From: Atherinomorus stipes
Lineage: Eukaryota; Chordata; Actinopteri; Atheriniformes; Atherinidae
Assembly (NCBI GenBank): GCA_023101725.1
Contig: JALJCO010013405.1
Location: 105,730 to 169,729, forward strand
Reading direction: 5' to 3'
DNA: 64,000 bases
Shown here: one piece after another, positions 21,927-33,110 of the stretch
Numbering within the stretch: the stretch's first letter is position 1
How the letters are laid out: each line of letters opens with the position of its first letter
Position numbers and translations under genes: made by a program
Notes under the pieces: generated by a model
Databases searched by the model: none
What the model saw: only the letters and a program-made list of their open reading frames with translations
Told to the model about the DNA's origin: nothing

Positions 21927-24590
21927 TACACTGAGGGCATGTCCAATATAACAACACACGAAGAGCTCCTGACTATGGAAGCCCAAAAGATTAATAATTA
22001 AATAAATAACAGCATTATAAAATAAATACCATTTTGATGAATAATAAACAAATATAATATCACATGAAATAGTAAAATAGGTCAATGTTATTATGACAGT
22101 ATTATTGCGATATGACACAAACGATACGATATAGCAGGGGATGATTCAGGGGATGATGAATAATCCTGCTCAGACCAAATATTGATTTTAAGCTCAATAG
22201 AATTGTCCAAACTCTATCTTTGCCTAATTCAAATCACAATCATAGATAAATCACGTATAATCATGAAAATATATATTTTCCTCAGCAAAAGAAAAGCCCT
22301 GATGTCAGTTTTCCTGGTTTTCTGTGAAATCTGAACCAACTCTGTAAGTGCTGATATATTCTAAATCAGAGGCAGTCTGGCTGAGTTGAAAAGAAAAAAA
22401 GTCAAGCTTCGCTTTGAAAAAGCTCTGAAATGATGCTTTCCAGTCCTGATGGGCATGAGTGACTGGAGGAACTAATACAGAGAGACATTCAGTCAGGATT
22501 TGTAGACTTTTCTGACTGTCTCAGTCATTATCGTCCTCTCACTCCTTCTCCGCGGCTTTCTTTCGCTGTCTCTGCTCCTCACATTCTCAAAGAAAATCCC
22601 GTGTAACCAGGGTTTGCAGAGTAAAGACGCTGTCCTTTAAAATTTGTCTCTGTGTCATTTATCACTTTTGTCCTGCCTGTAAAAGACATTTTCTGTCTTC
22701 GTCAGTCCTCTGCATTCCCACCTTTTACACTCTGACATCCTTTTGTAGTCCAAGACAAATACAATTAGTTCACTTGTTTTGTGTGCACAACTTTTTTTTT
22801 TTTTTAAGTTGCTTCATGGAGCTTTTCTTCCAGAGGTTTCAGTGGAAATGCAGGAAAAGTTTGTGAATTTTGAAATGCAGCTGCTGAGAAACAAACTCAA
22901 CAAGATGCCAGCCGTGGTGGCTCCGTGCATGCTCCTGAAATTCCCATCCTGGGCTCAGTGTGAACTGATTTGAATGTGTCAGTCAAAGTTTATTTTGCAT
23001 TTTAATTCATTTTCTAAGCTTATTGGAGTCTTTCTTCGTCTTCTCTGGGTCGCTGTCACTCATTGTTTCCTGTCTTATGAAGGAATAATGAGAAGGAAAG
23101 AAATTTGGGAGAAAGAAGGTGAAGGCAGGTGTGGAGAGTCAGAGGAAGAAGAGGAAGCAGCGTCCCGATAACAGAGGAGAGGAAGATAGATTACAGGAGA
23201 AAAGAAGAGAATTCTCTGCCGGTGTCAAGTAGGTGGTTCCCGTTAAAAATGTGGGCTGCTTACTAATGACTGTGTGTGTGTTTTTATGTTTTATGTGCTC
23301 CCCTGGCAATGCTAAGTAAGTTGGGGGAGTAGCTGCTGCTGCTCCTGCTTCACATCATTTACAGTACGGAGCGCAGACACACATGGTGGTAATCCGGACT
23401 TTAATAGCTTTGCTTCATTACGTCTGTATAAATATTTCTGCATGAAGCTGTTGACTGAGCGCTACCTTTTAATGCGGCTCCGCCTGTGGCATGACTTCTT
23501 TTTTTCTGTATGTGATTGTGTGCCTGTGCATGTATGTGCGCATTTATCATACAATGTATGCTGTTTACAAGAACTGACAAAGACAAATAATGCTTCCACA
23601 AAGCAATCAATATGATTTCGAAATGTAGAAAGTTATTTGGATTGTTTATTAACTGTGAAATGTGTGTTTATGTAAACCTGCTGCAGCCAGATGTCAGCTG
23701 CTTTTTGCAAGGAAAACTTTATTTTTTTTTTTTGCATGTTTTTTAACTCTGTATTTTTGAAAATCTGTCAATCAAACACTTATTTTAATTTTTTTTTCTC
23801 TTTTTTTTTTCTGTTAATACACCAAATTATTTTTGTTCCTGGAAAGTGGTACATCACTCTGCCTAAGAATCATGAATGCAAGGTGTTCATCTTAAACATC
23901 TGTTTTATCATAAATGCTGGAAGCAACAGTCATGGAAAGCTGCAGGTTCTTGAATGTTATGATCTGTAAAATTAAGAAATATAATTTATTCAGTTAATCT
24001 ATTTTTTAAATCATTATTTAAAAACGATTTTCTTATTTTATATCATTTACACTGATTTATGTAATCATTTTATAAGCACTTCTTTAAATTATTTATGTTC
24101 ATGAATTTTATTCATATTTCATATTGCTCATGCGATAAAGATATTAATGCAGAATTCTTTTTTCTGTTTCTCCCAGTGTGGGTTGTTTGTGTTTGCTAAA
24201 TGTTAAGTATGTATTCAGTGAATAAGTGATACAACTTTCAGTTGCTATTTTGTGTTTTGTCATCACATACTTTTCCTTTCTATGACTGAAGTGTGGTATA
24301 TTTATCACTGTGAACTTACCTCCGTTTTTTCGAAAACAAGTAGATTTTTCATTGGTTCATTTTTGCAACGAAGAAAAAGTTGTTTTTAAATGTCAATCAT
24401 ATCTGACCAAATAAGAAGTTAGTGTTTTTTTTCTGTAATTGCAGAAGTTGAGAAAATCCTGCAGTGACTGCATAGGATGGGGGAGAAGATCAGGCAGACT
24501 TAGGCAGCGTTGCTGAGGTTGGATGCAGATGCAGTAATAAACATTGGTATCTTTTGAAAGCATTTGAAGAGGAGAGGCTTTAGCTCTCAT
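21927..24590. other. No gene recognised; AT-rich
   Basis: No conserved coding exon. Poly-T runs at about 22791-22806 and 23712-23810, a purine-rich patch at 23090-23210, and strongly AT-rich DNA from 23960 to 24130. The open frames here contain no recognisable motif. Confidence 0.45.
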
Positions 24591-24655
24591 TTTGGGACAG
24601 GTGTGTGCATTGACCTGCTGGCAGGAAAGAAGTAAACTGACATCCTTTCCTTACA

Positions 24656-25385
24656 TTGTCAAGCATGAATCCAAAAAGAAAACAGGAAAGGGAAAAAGAT
24701 TACACAGCAGGTGTGTCACAGCTGGAGACAGACTCACAAAGACTGTGCCCAAAAAACTTTGCAGGATCAAGTAAGGCAATGGAGCCGGAGTCGGCAGAGA
24801 GAATGTGGGCCAGGCCTGTAAATCAGCACCTGTTGCTGCACACTGAGGCGCTTTCTGATGGAGATAGTCCAGCATTCATGGAGGTGGATGTGCTGAACCC
24901 ATATCCTGAGTGTGAAGTCATAAAACTGGAGTGCACTGAACATGCCCATGGGTACAGTACAGAGATAACTGTGCACAGCACAAGTTTGGGTGTCCGAAAG
25001 ATGATTGTCAGCAAATGCAAAACAATATGAAGCAGCAAAGTTCACGAGATCAAATTAAGGCAGAAATTTGGGCAGGACTCCTTACTACATGTCCACTGAT
25101 GAGAACCTCATGCAGCCTCCAAGTGCTTGTGTCTGAGATAACACTCGATTGCTATAAGCACCATGCCAGCAACTTTTTAAAGAAAAAGTGGGGAAGAGGT
25201 TCATCCCTGTGTACTACAACATTTTAAATAACAGCTTGTTGCAACAAATGCAACATGGGCACATGACAAACCAGCACCTCAACTCCTTCATCGATGCATC
25301 TTGTCCAGAAACTGTCTATGTAGGCAAAAGCAGGGTTGAGGTAGCAGCTAGTCTGGCTTTACCCACTTTTAATAAAGATGCATAG
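24656..25385 (+). other. Unidentified coding-like debris
   Basis: The frame at 24656-25030 (124 aa) and overlapping frames to 25385 have ordinary protein composition (for example CEVIKLECTEHAHG and CPETVYVGKSRVEVAASLA) and exon-like base composition, but the reading changes frame repeatedly. I do not recognise the family. Its position just before a BED-finger exon suggests an old transposon or retroposed gene. Confidence 0.3.
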
Positions 25386-25446
25386 CTATGCTGACTGTTA
25401 CGGAAAAGCTTCAGATGAGGAGACGTTTCACATATGATGAAATGAC

Positions 25447-25539
25447 GTGTGTAAACTGTGCGGAGCGACTATTACCAGCAAAAACACAAACAACCTGAAG
25501 CCACATTTGCAGACAAGTGCTCCTCAAATCCATGCAAAG
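25447..25539 (+). pseudogene. BED-type zinc-finger exon (hAT-like)
   Basis: The reading is VCKLCGATITSKNTNNLKPH followed by LQTSAPQIHAK, ending exactly at a strong donor (AAG|GTAAGTAT at 25540). It has the C-x2-C, N-x-L-x2-H pattern of BED fingers, found at the N-terminus of hAT transposases and the ZBED proteins derived from them. In-frame stops just upstream and no downstream exon in view indicate a remnant. Confidence 0.5.
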
Positions 25540-26339
25540 GTAAGTATGCTAACACTGTAGAAATTTCGGTGTGCTTTTGCAAAGTTAATTATTTTTGAAG
25601 GGAGAATAGATTTATTATTCTGATATGATGATAAAAATTGACCTGAAACGTGTTGTGAAATGAAGTAGGTGTTGTTAAGAAGGGGAAAAACCTGTTACTC
25701 TCAGGTTGTTTTCTCATATTTGGGTCGAGCCAGGCGCTGCCGCAGCAGTGAAGAAGTTCCAATGTTTCAATTTTCAAATAGTATGGCTCCGTTTCACATT
25801 TGCTTTTACAATCACTGCGCCCAGCAGCTGTCACTCTACAGACTGGGGCGTTGTGTAGCCATGGCAACCAGATATAAGTAGATGCGTCCCCGCCATAAAG
25901 CGTAGCTGAGTTATAAACAAAACACGCACGAACAATGGAGCACGCTGAAGAAGATACATGGTTGTGTGTGGAGAACAACGTTGTCATGTACTGGGGGCAG
26001 CCGATTTCCAGACAAACCAGAGCAAGGCACAGATTGATTCTATTGAACCACAAAGTCCTGACCATATGCAGATATTAACAGCAAACAGCCAGGTAGAGTA
26101 CCGGTGCGTTGCAAGCATGAGCATGAACATTTAGCCTGCAAAGCCCTTGTTGGTAATTTGTCCAGTAGTTGTGAACGCCCCGTTGATCTTAACATTTAAC
26201 ATACATAAGTAGCTAGCAAACACATGATGATACTAAATGTTACAGTTAAGCCATGTAACCCTGTTATTTGTAACATAACACTGTCAATAAGAAGGATATC
26301 CCAATAGTATAGCTGCCTTCGGATACAAAAGGATATTAA
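25540..26339. other. No gene recognised
   Basis: No conserved motif. The minus-strand 158 aa frame at 25589-26065 has no recognisable domain and is probably chance. Confidence 0.4.
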
Positions 26340-26790
26340 AGGGAAAATAGTAAGAAAAATATAAAAATAAGATTCTTGATTAATATAACTATAAATTTTT
26401 TATAAAATAAATCTAATTTAATAAAGATAAATTATAAGGAAATAATTATATATTTATTAATTTAATAATATATTATTTTTTAAAAATGAAAAAAAAGAAA
26501 TAGAAGAAATCACTAATTTTATAAATTCTCTTTCCTGTGTTTACTACGGTATATGGGGGTTGTTGTTTTTTTTATAACACGTGTAAATCGTGGTTTTATA
26601 AAAAAAAAGCCTTCTTTTTTATTTATCTCCAGGCGAGGGGAGAGGGAGTGTGGAGCACAAGTGGGGTAAAGAGAAAAACAAAAAAAAAGAGAGGGGTCCC
26701 CCTGAGGACTCATTTTTATAATTGGAGGGGGGGGGGAGGGGAAAAAAGAGAAATTTCTTATTAATACACGGGATATAATATGCCCCCCCT
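26340..26790. repeat. Low-complexity A/T- then G-rich tract
   Basis: Extreme AT-rich sequence (26340-26520) passes into homopolymer-rich purine stretches with A8-A9 and G12 runs (26590-26760). No coding content; possibly an error-prone assembly segment. Confidence 0.5.
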
Positions 26791-27914
26791 GTTTAGTTCA
26801 AACAGGCGGAGTATCTGGGATTTATGTAGAACTAAAGTTGGTGCATGTTCACACATCATTCGCGCCTTATTTCAGGTCGACGCAAGCCGCTCTGAAACCA
26901 CCCTGTACAGCCGGTTCAAGACGGGGGAATTTTGTTGACTTATGAATGCAAGCGGCACGTTCACACAGACACAGTCACACCGTGTTCGCAGTTAAGTCGA
27001 CCTAAATAGGTCCTGTATGAAAACGCGGCCAAGGCGCCAGACTGACTGTTATTTGTTTCTTTTATAAAGCAAGGCAAATTAAATAAAATGCACTTTTTTA
27101 TTTTTAAATAAGCAAAATCTGTGTATGTGCATGCATTATACATTCAAACTTGCTCAAGTACATTTTACCACATATTTTAATCTAATGAATCTAATCTCTT
27201 TTATTCAGGTATAACATTATATTTTCGTCGACGAAAACTATACTAAAATTAATTGAATTAAGATGATGAAATGACAAAAACTAAACATTTTAGTCAAAAG
27301 ACTATGACAAAAACTAGATCAAAGTTTACTGTCAAAATTAACACGTATTATCTCATTGTGCATGTCATGCAGCTCTGCAGAGGCCTGATAACGAGCCATT
27401 CATTTGATTCAGGTGTGTTGGAGAAGGGATGGAACCAAAATGCGCAGGATAGTTGCTCTCGAGGTCTGGACTTGGGCACTCCTGCCTTAAGAGACCCTCC
27501 AAAGCTCAAGCTGCTACAAACAACATTGTAAAATGTAAGCGCAACAGTTGGCAAAAAGATAAATAAATAAAAACTGAAAAGACATCAATGGAACATGGAT
27601 TGGGGGCTTTCATAGGGAGCAGGGATGCACAGTTGGCTTTAGAAAGGTAGATGTGTCCTAGCTGTTTTATGCAGGTCAAATAAAAAGCCAGTTAACTCAG
27701 CAGGCATGCAGCAGCAGTGCATGTGATCGTATTTCTAGGATTGCATTCAAATGAAGGTTAAGTGCATGTTGTGATGTACATTGGTCAGTTTTGATGTGGT
27801 ATAAATGTTCTACTTTGTTGTTGCTATGAATCTAATCAGATGTCGTAAATAGTGTTTTGTTACAACAAAATACCTGTTGATTTCTGCAACAGAAAAACCT
27901 TGTTTCCTGAATTT
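26791..27914. other. Anonymous fish repeats, no gene
   Basis: 26800-27040 has paired AAGTCGACC/GGTCGACG-type sequence like a decayed MITE. 27220-27320 has the common TTCGTCGACGAAAAC repeat. 27380-27500 has a TTTGATTCAGGTGTGTTGG block related to dispersed fish repeats, with weak similarity near 38290. No coding exon is recognised. Confidence 0.4.
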
Positions 27915-28125
27915 GTTGTCTCTGTTGTGTGCCCAGGGGAAACGATTTCAGAGCATAAATGAATGCCCGGAACAAGGATGTTTCCACACGCCAAGTTTGG
28001 ACACCGTGCGTGATGACGTATTCGCGGGACGAATCGTTCAGCCAGTGATGGTGCAGTAATGGTGCACTATTACAGCACCGCTTCTGGCAGAAAAAGGAGG
28101 AACTTTTTCATGCCCGCATCTGTAA
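27915..28125 (+). repeat. Dispersed repeat pair, copy 1
   Basis: A block with TTTGGACACCGTGCGTGATG, AGCCAGTGATGGTGCAGTAA and AAAAAGGAGGAACTTTTT recurs at 42185-42365 with about 80% identity by eye. No TIRs or coding frame. Confidence 0.65.
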
Positions 28126-28702
28126 GTGAATAAATGTAGTCGTTCTCCTCCAATGATGTGCTTTAGGAGATGGAAATGAAGTCAATAAAAAACAATTCTA
28201 TTTTTTTTTTTCATTAAAGAGAATCAGACGTGCAGGGCTTTATCTGGCAAAAAAGAATATTACCACATTTCTGCTTTTGTTTGCAGAGTTTTAGGCATGA
28301 AACTATTTCTCTATGCACCTGGTATCAGACTTAGACTGGGAGCCGAATATGATCTCTGCTGCCAAGGTGGATATTTTTCTAACAGCTCCTTGCCTTGAAG
28401 GTAAATAAAGCCATGGAATGAAGGTCAAGATAACAAGGGTGACTCACAAAACAAGAAGACACAGTGTTCACTTGCAGGTCAATCATTACTTTAAAAGTAA
28501 GCCTAACTTACATAAAGATATTGGAGAAAATCATTATGCATTTATCACGGGTAACATAATTTAAGATTATTGATGCCTCTAAGCATCCTTTGGGAAATTA
28601 CTGGATCATTCCAGGCGCAACGTCATAATAAAATCAGCAAATGTAACTTAAACTTATTCATTAAACTGCTGAAAATATGCCTTTCCTGGCAGGGGTTTAA
28701 AC
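28126..28702. other. No gene recognised
   Basis: AT-rich sequence with a T10 run at 28200; no coding motif, TIR pair or RNA gene found. Confidence 0.4.
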
Positions 28703-29125
28703 TTAAAGGATAGCTTTCTTTCTTTTAAACCTGGATCTTACTTCTAGGAGTTTAAACATGCATTTACTCACCGGTAAAATTTCAGTATCACTTTGACTTC
28801 TTCAGGCAAAATTTAGGTTAAGCCCCTCTCCAACATATATCCCTGTACAGATACTAATTAGGTACAGTATTCTAATTTTTTTAAGTTTTAGAATTTCAGG
28901 TTTTCTTAAACTGCAAGTCCTAAATAGCAACATCCAAACAAATAAAAGCTTGAAATATATTAATTTGCATATTATTTGTCTATACAATATGTAAATTGCA
29001 CCTTTTAAGTTGAATTATAGAAATACATGAACTTTTTCACAATATTCTAATATTTTGGATAGTAATGCGAGAGCCTTTATGTAAGGCATTATCTGCAGCA
29101 AAACTTCTTCATCTCGCCAATAGAA

Positions 29126-29395
29126 AAAAAAAAGAAAGAAGGGGAGGAGATGGGAGAGAGGGGAAGGAAGAAAAGGGGGAGAGGGAGAAAAAGAAAAAAA
29201 AAGAAAAAAAAAGAGGAGAAGAAGGTAAGGAAAAGAAAAAAAAAGGGGAGAAAAGAGATTTGAAAAAGAAAAAAAAAAAAAAAAAAAAAGAATCACAAAA
29301 AAAAAAAAAAAAAATCGAAAAGGAGGAGGAATGGAGGGGAACGAGGGCAGGGAGGGGGGGAAAAAAAAAAAAAAAAAAAAAAAACACTAAGTAGA
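29126..29395. repeat. Homopurine (A/G) tract
   Basis: About 270 bp of almost pure A/G with long A runs (29270-29313, 29361-29384). The overlapping open frames (lysine-rich on +, phenylalanine-rich on -) are composition artefacts. Confidence 0.85.
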
Positions 29396-29456
29396 ATGAA
29401 CGAACGAACAAGTACTATTGTCCTGTGAGTTCAGAGTTAGCTCTTCGTTAGTTATT

Positions 29457-29474
29457 GGGGGGGGGGGGGGGGGC
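29457..29474. repeat. Poly-G run (about 18)
   Basis: Uninterrupted G run inside the family 2 MITE; length is likely uncertain in any assembly. Confidence 0.85.
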
Positions 29475-30149
29475 AGTTCAACTGACTGAGCAGCTCAAAC
29501 TGCAGTCCGCAAAACTCTGAACTTACAGGACATCAGTAATCATTCGGTCTTCTTGTTTTTCCGGTGGCAACCCTGTTTACAAAAGTTGGGGATGTTGCGC
29601 ATGCGTGCTGCCTTTGCTACTATCCGCGATGCTTCACCTGTACTTCTGCTGCATATAGTTCCATATTGAATGCCGCCTAGTCAGTCCTTTGATGTGAAAT
29701 CAGCTTCTCGTTTGTACTCTATCAGAATGTGCAGATTATGAAACGTAATTGGAAAAAAAAATTGGTTAATTAGTTCAGTTTAGCCAAGCGATGCTTTTTG
29801 AAACCACCCGATTACAGCAACTACGCTAAGCTAAGCTAAAGTCAGTGCTGTGAGATTCAGAGAATGACTGGGTCAGCTGGAAAACGCTTCTGCCGTTCCA
29901 CTCAGGGGACTGCGGGGGGGAAGCTCAATTTCACCCAGAGGTGGCATATGCCTTTAACGTATTGGTGAAGTGAAGGAGTTTTGTCTTATAGAGAGACTGC
30001 CCCGTCTCTACATTATATGGATGTACGCGGAGCGCGACTCAATCTGAATATTGACCGAAGGGGTCAAAGTGATACAGAAATTTTACCGGTGAGTAAATGC
30101 ACATATAAACAAGGTCCAAGTTGAAAAAAAAAAGAAAGTTATCCTTTAA

Positions 30150-30991
30150 TCTACATTTAAAGTAAGGATGCATTCACAACAGCACGTCTGACTAGAATCC
30201 TGGTCCGTTTGCTTGGAAAGTCTGCTTCGTTTGAGAAATTTAGACAGCGCAAAGAAATTCTGAACTTACACGTAAGCAAATTGGAATCTTTATATACATG
30301 TTTTGCACCCAGTTAAAGGCCCATTCATGCTCCCTTACGTACATAAATGGCAATGTCTACTTCATGTGTCGCCCTGCGAGACTGCTGTCATACTTCCATG
30401 CGACTTCTGCGTTCCCATGGCTCACAAACCAGTTTGTCCGCTAGGCGGCAGCGCTGCCTGTCCCTGTGCCCTGGGGATGTGATGTCTCGCACAGCCTCTC
30501 CTCAAAAACTACATCCATGTCTACAGATTCTCTATTTGTTTGGCACCTTCTTTCTTTTTTTGGGTTAATGACCCCGGCTCTTTTTGTGTTGTTATTTTTC
30601 CAGTTCCTGTTCTTCTCTGGTTTGTTCCTTTCGCCGGCTGCATATCAGCTCCACAGCTCAACACTGACCCCACGGTTTCCAGTGGTGTTGCTCCGTCTTC
30701 TGCGTCGAGTGACGGACCAACAAGCCCCTTAAAAATCGCACCAAATTACGTACATAACTGACGCAGATGACGGACGAAACTGTCCGTCCGTCTGTGTATC
30801 CATCTTCTGCGTCGAGCATAAATAACGCAGCGACCACGATGTTTTCAGTCTCCTGACACACAAGTAGCCCCATCTTAGATCAGGATGTTCCAAGTACCCA
30901 GTACCAGCTGGTACCTGCTGATGCTTCCCCTCAAGACTCACATGTGGTATGCAAAAACTTTCCCACACAGCAAAGTACAAATCAAGTTTTA
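30150..30991. other. No gene recognised
   Basis: CpG-containing stretch at 30660-30850 where TTCTGCGTCGAG occurs twice (near 30698 and 30804), suggesting a small internal duplication. No coding domain. Confidence 0.4.
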
Positions 30992-31664
30992 TACAGTTTT
31001 TCTCAGTTGCTTAAACACTATTTTTGAAATGTCCCCTCACTTTTTCACAACTTTAAACATTAATCCCACAACTCAAACCACTTTCCCAAAACCTCTGCTT
31101 CTTGCTGCAAAAGGAAGTTATTGACTCAAAACAGCATCACCTGGCCTCAAAAAGTGACACTATTGTCAAATCATGCCCCAAGCACAGCAAAATGTAGAAC
31201 ACTACAGAGCAATCAGGAAACACTAGAAGGAAAAAAGGAAAACAGAGTTCTCAGAACATCATGCTGTCAAAATGTTTTTTTTTTTTTAAATTTACATCAG
31301 TCCAAATGCATCATGTCACAACACAGAGAACTCATAACATAAAGTACTAGAAAAGCACTCGGAGCTTCCTCAAGTGGTTTATATTGGTTCCCTCATCATC
31401 AGCCAAAGGTGAAATCAATTTTGAGTCACTGTGTTTATCTGCTGACATCTGTGTCTTAGTTGTGCTCAAAGTGTGCAGCATGTGTTCACCATTTTGCACA
31501 GCAAGTGCATCACAATGCAAATGTGTTTGCAAGCAGTGTCTAGTGATGTGAAACGTGCTTTAGCTTTTGATCACAAGGGGACTGATTTGATACCTTGGTT
31601 TAGGCTTCTGAAAAATTGACTTTGAGAATGGGATTTAGTGTTTTAGCAATTGAGAAAAACTGTA
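30992..31664. mobile_element. MITE with TACAGTTTTTCTCA ends
   Basis: The left end TACAGTTTTTCTCAGTTGCT and the reverse complement of the right end TACAGTTTTTCTCAATTGCT match for about 28 bp (continuing into AAACACTA). The unit starts and ends with TA, compatible with a TA target. 673 bp, non-coding, with a T11 run inside. Confidence 0.75.
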
Positions 31665-32888
31665 ATACTCCAGGTTACAGTTTCTTATAAAATAATATTC
31701 TTGAGAATACAATATCAAAACATGTCGTAATACAATTTTCTGTCCTGAGTAAACCCAACAAAAACATGTATGTGTGGGACAGACGGCAGCTCTGGTCAGG
31801 ACAAATGGCTCATGGTTGGATGTGGAAGAACTCTGTGTAAGTTAGGATAGAAATATGATCCACCCAAGACACCATCTGATGCAGCTGCACAGAAGATGCC
31901 TTGCATTAACCAATAGATGAAATGTGTTCTTCACTGTGTTACCAGATTTATCCTGGTGGAAATGCGCCCTGAGGTTAGCATAAGGTACCTACACGGCTCC
32001 GAAAGACAGGAAGATAATAGTCCGTTTAGGAGTGGAAATCACTTTGAAGCAGGGATGCACAGTTTAGGACACACTTGAGGGAATGCCACAGTTAGACTTG
32101 TATGTGTATTCCTCTGATAAGAAACACCATTAAAGGTCCCACATGGCTGTTAACATGAACCAAAACAGCACTATTATCAAGCTGCCAGTGTTGTAGGCTG
32201 CTAACGCATGGATGAAGGTCAGTGCTGCTGTTAGAGGTTTGTAGTCATACTGACGTCACTTTGTCTCCTTTGATAAGAATGAACACGAACAAGCTGTACA
32301 CACAAAGCTGGAAAGAGACACAAAACTGGTGCCATAATAACATGCTTTATTAATGCCGTTTAATGTGCATGAAGAGGAAGGCGCATCGGGGGAGAGTTAA
32401 GGCAGAGTAAAACAATAGATTTATAAAAAAGTAATGTGAAGAGAGGACAAGGAGGTGAGGGAAGTGGAAAGTGGGAGATGAGGATGGGAAAATGAGAGCT
32501 GTGGATAAGAGGAGATGAGGAGTGGGTAGGAGGGGAGAGAAAGAAAAAGGATGGTTGATGCAGCATCGGCGATGGCATTGCATACTTATTAGTGTGTGTG
32601 TGTGTGAGAGAGAGGGAGTTGAGAGAGAGAGAAGAGAGGAACCACTTGTAAAGGTGGGATTTGGACTCATGAGGGGTTTTTTGGTACTTTTTTATACAAA
32701 TAGTATCTTGAGAGCATGACAGTAAGATCTGAAGTACAAACACTTACACCCTCATACACCATTCAACAAGGTGAGATGAAGGCCTGTGCTTACTCATCCT
32801 CATATTTCAAGGACTAGAGGAACAGCTACTATAAAAAATAGGGGAAATTAACAAAAAGTTTGTTTATGCCTCACTATGAAACCAGGTA
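31665..32888. other. No gene; purine-rich patch
   Basis: No coding motif in 31665-32340. 32380-32640 is a G/A-rich patch with a (GT)n(GA)n stretch near 32592-32630. Its minus-strand S/P-rich frames reflect composition only. Confidence 0.4.
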
Positions 32889-33110
32889 AGAGGGTTTTAA
32901 CAGAAAATATTGCTGGTGCCAGTTATTTACATTCCCCATCCAGAAAAAATATTGCAAACCTGAAAATATTATTGGACCGCCTTTAGCTTTGATTACAGCA
33001 CACATTCCTCGTGGTATCGTTTCCAATGTTCCAACATATATTTCCATCCAGTAGCATGTTATTTTGTAAAGACCTTGTAGTGATGACGGGAGAATCAAAC
33101 CACTGTCAAA
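32889..33110 (-). mobile_element. Tc1/mariner terminal fragment
   Basis: The stretch with ATATTATTGGACCGCCTTTA and GCTTTGATTACAGCACACATTC, followed by a TTTCCATCCAG block, matches the usual 3' end of a common fish Tc1-like transposon family seen in reverse. No transposase catalytic region remains. Confidence 0.55.

Larger units (their letters stand above)
28703..30149. mobile_element. TTAA-flanked MITE, family 2 (1.45 kb)
   Basis: The left end TTAAAGGATAGCTTTCTTTC (28703) and right end AGAAAGTTATCCTTTAA (to 30149) are inverted repeats, each including TTAA. The shared block ACTCACCGGTAAAATTTC (28768) recurs inverted near 30085, so the arms are longer than the terminal 20 bp. Inside are a long purine tract and a G18 run. 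Homologous to the truncated copy at 14957-15246. Confidence 0.7.

Noticed and set aside
25589..26065. 158-codon minus-strand ORF
   Set aside because: No recognisable domain, odd composition, and it runs antisense over decayed sequence; probably chance.
29065..29411. Lysine-rich and phenylalanine-rich ORFs of about 100 codons
   Set aside because: They simply translate an A/G homopurine tract; no motif and no codon structure.
32350..32743. Serine/proline/leucine-rich minus-strand ORFs of 106 and 127 codons
   Set aside because: They lie over a G/A-rich low-complexity patch with GT/GA repeats; the composition explains the open frame.
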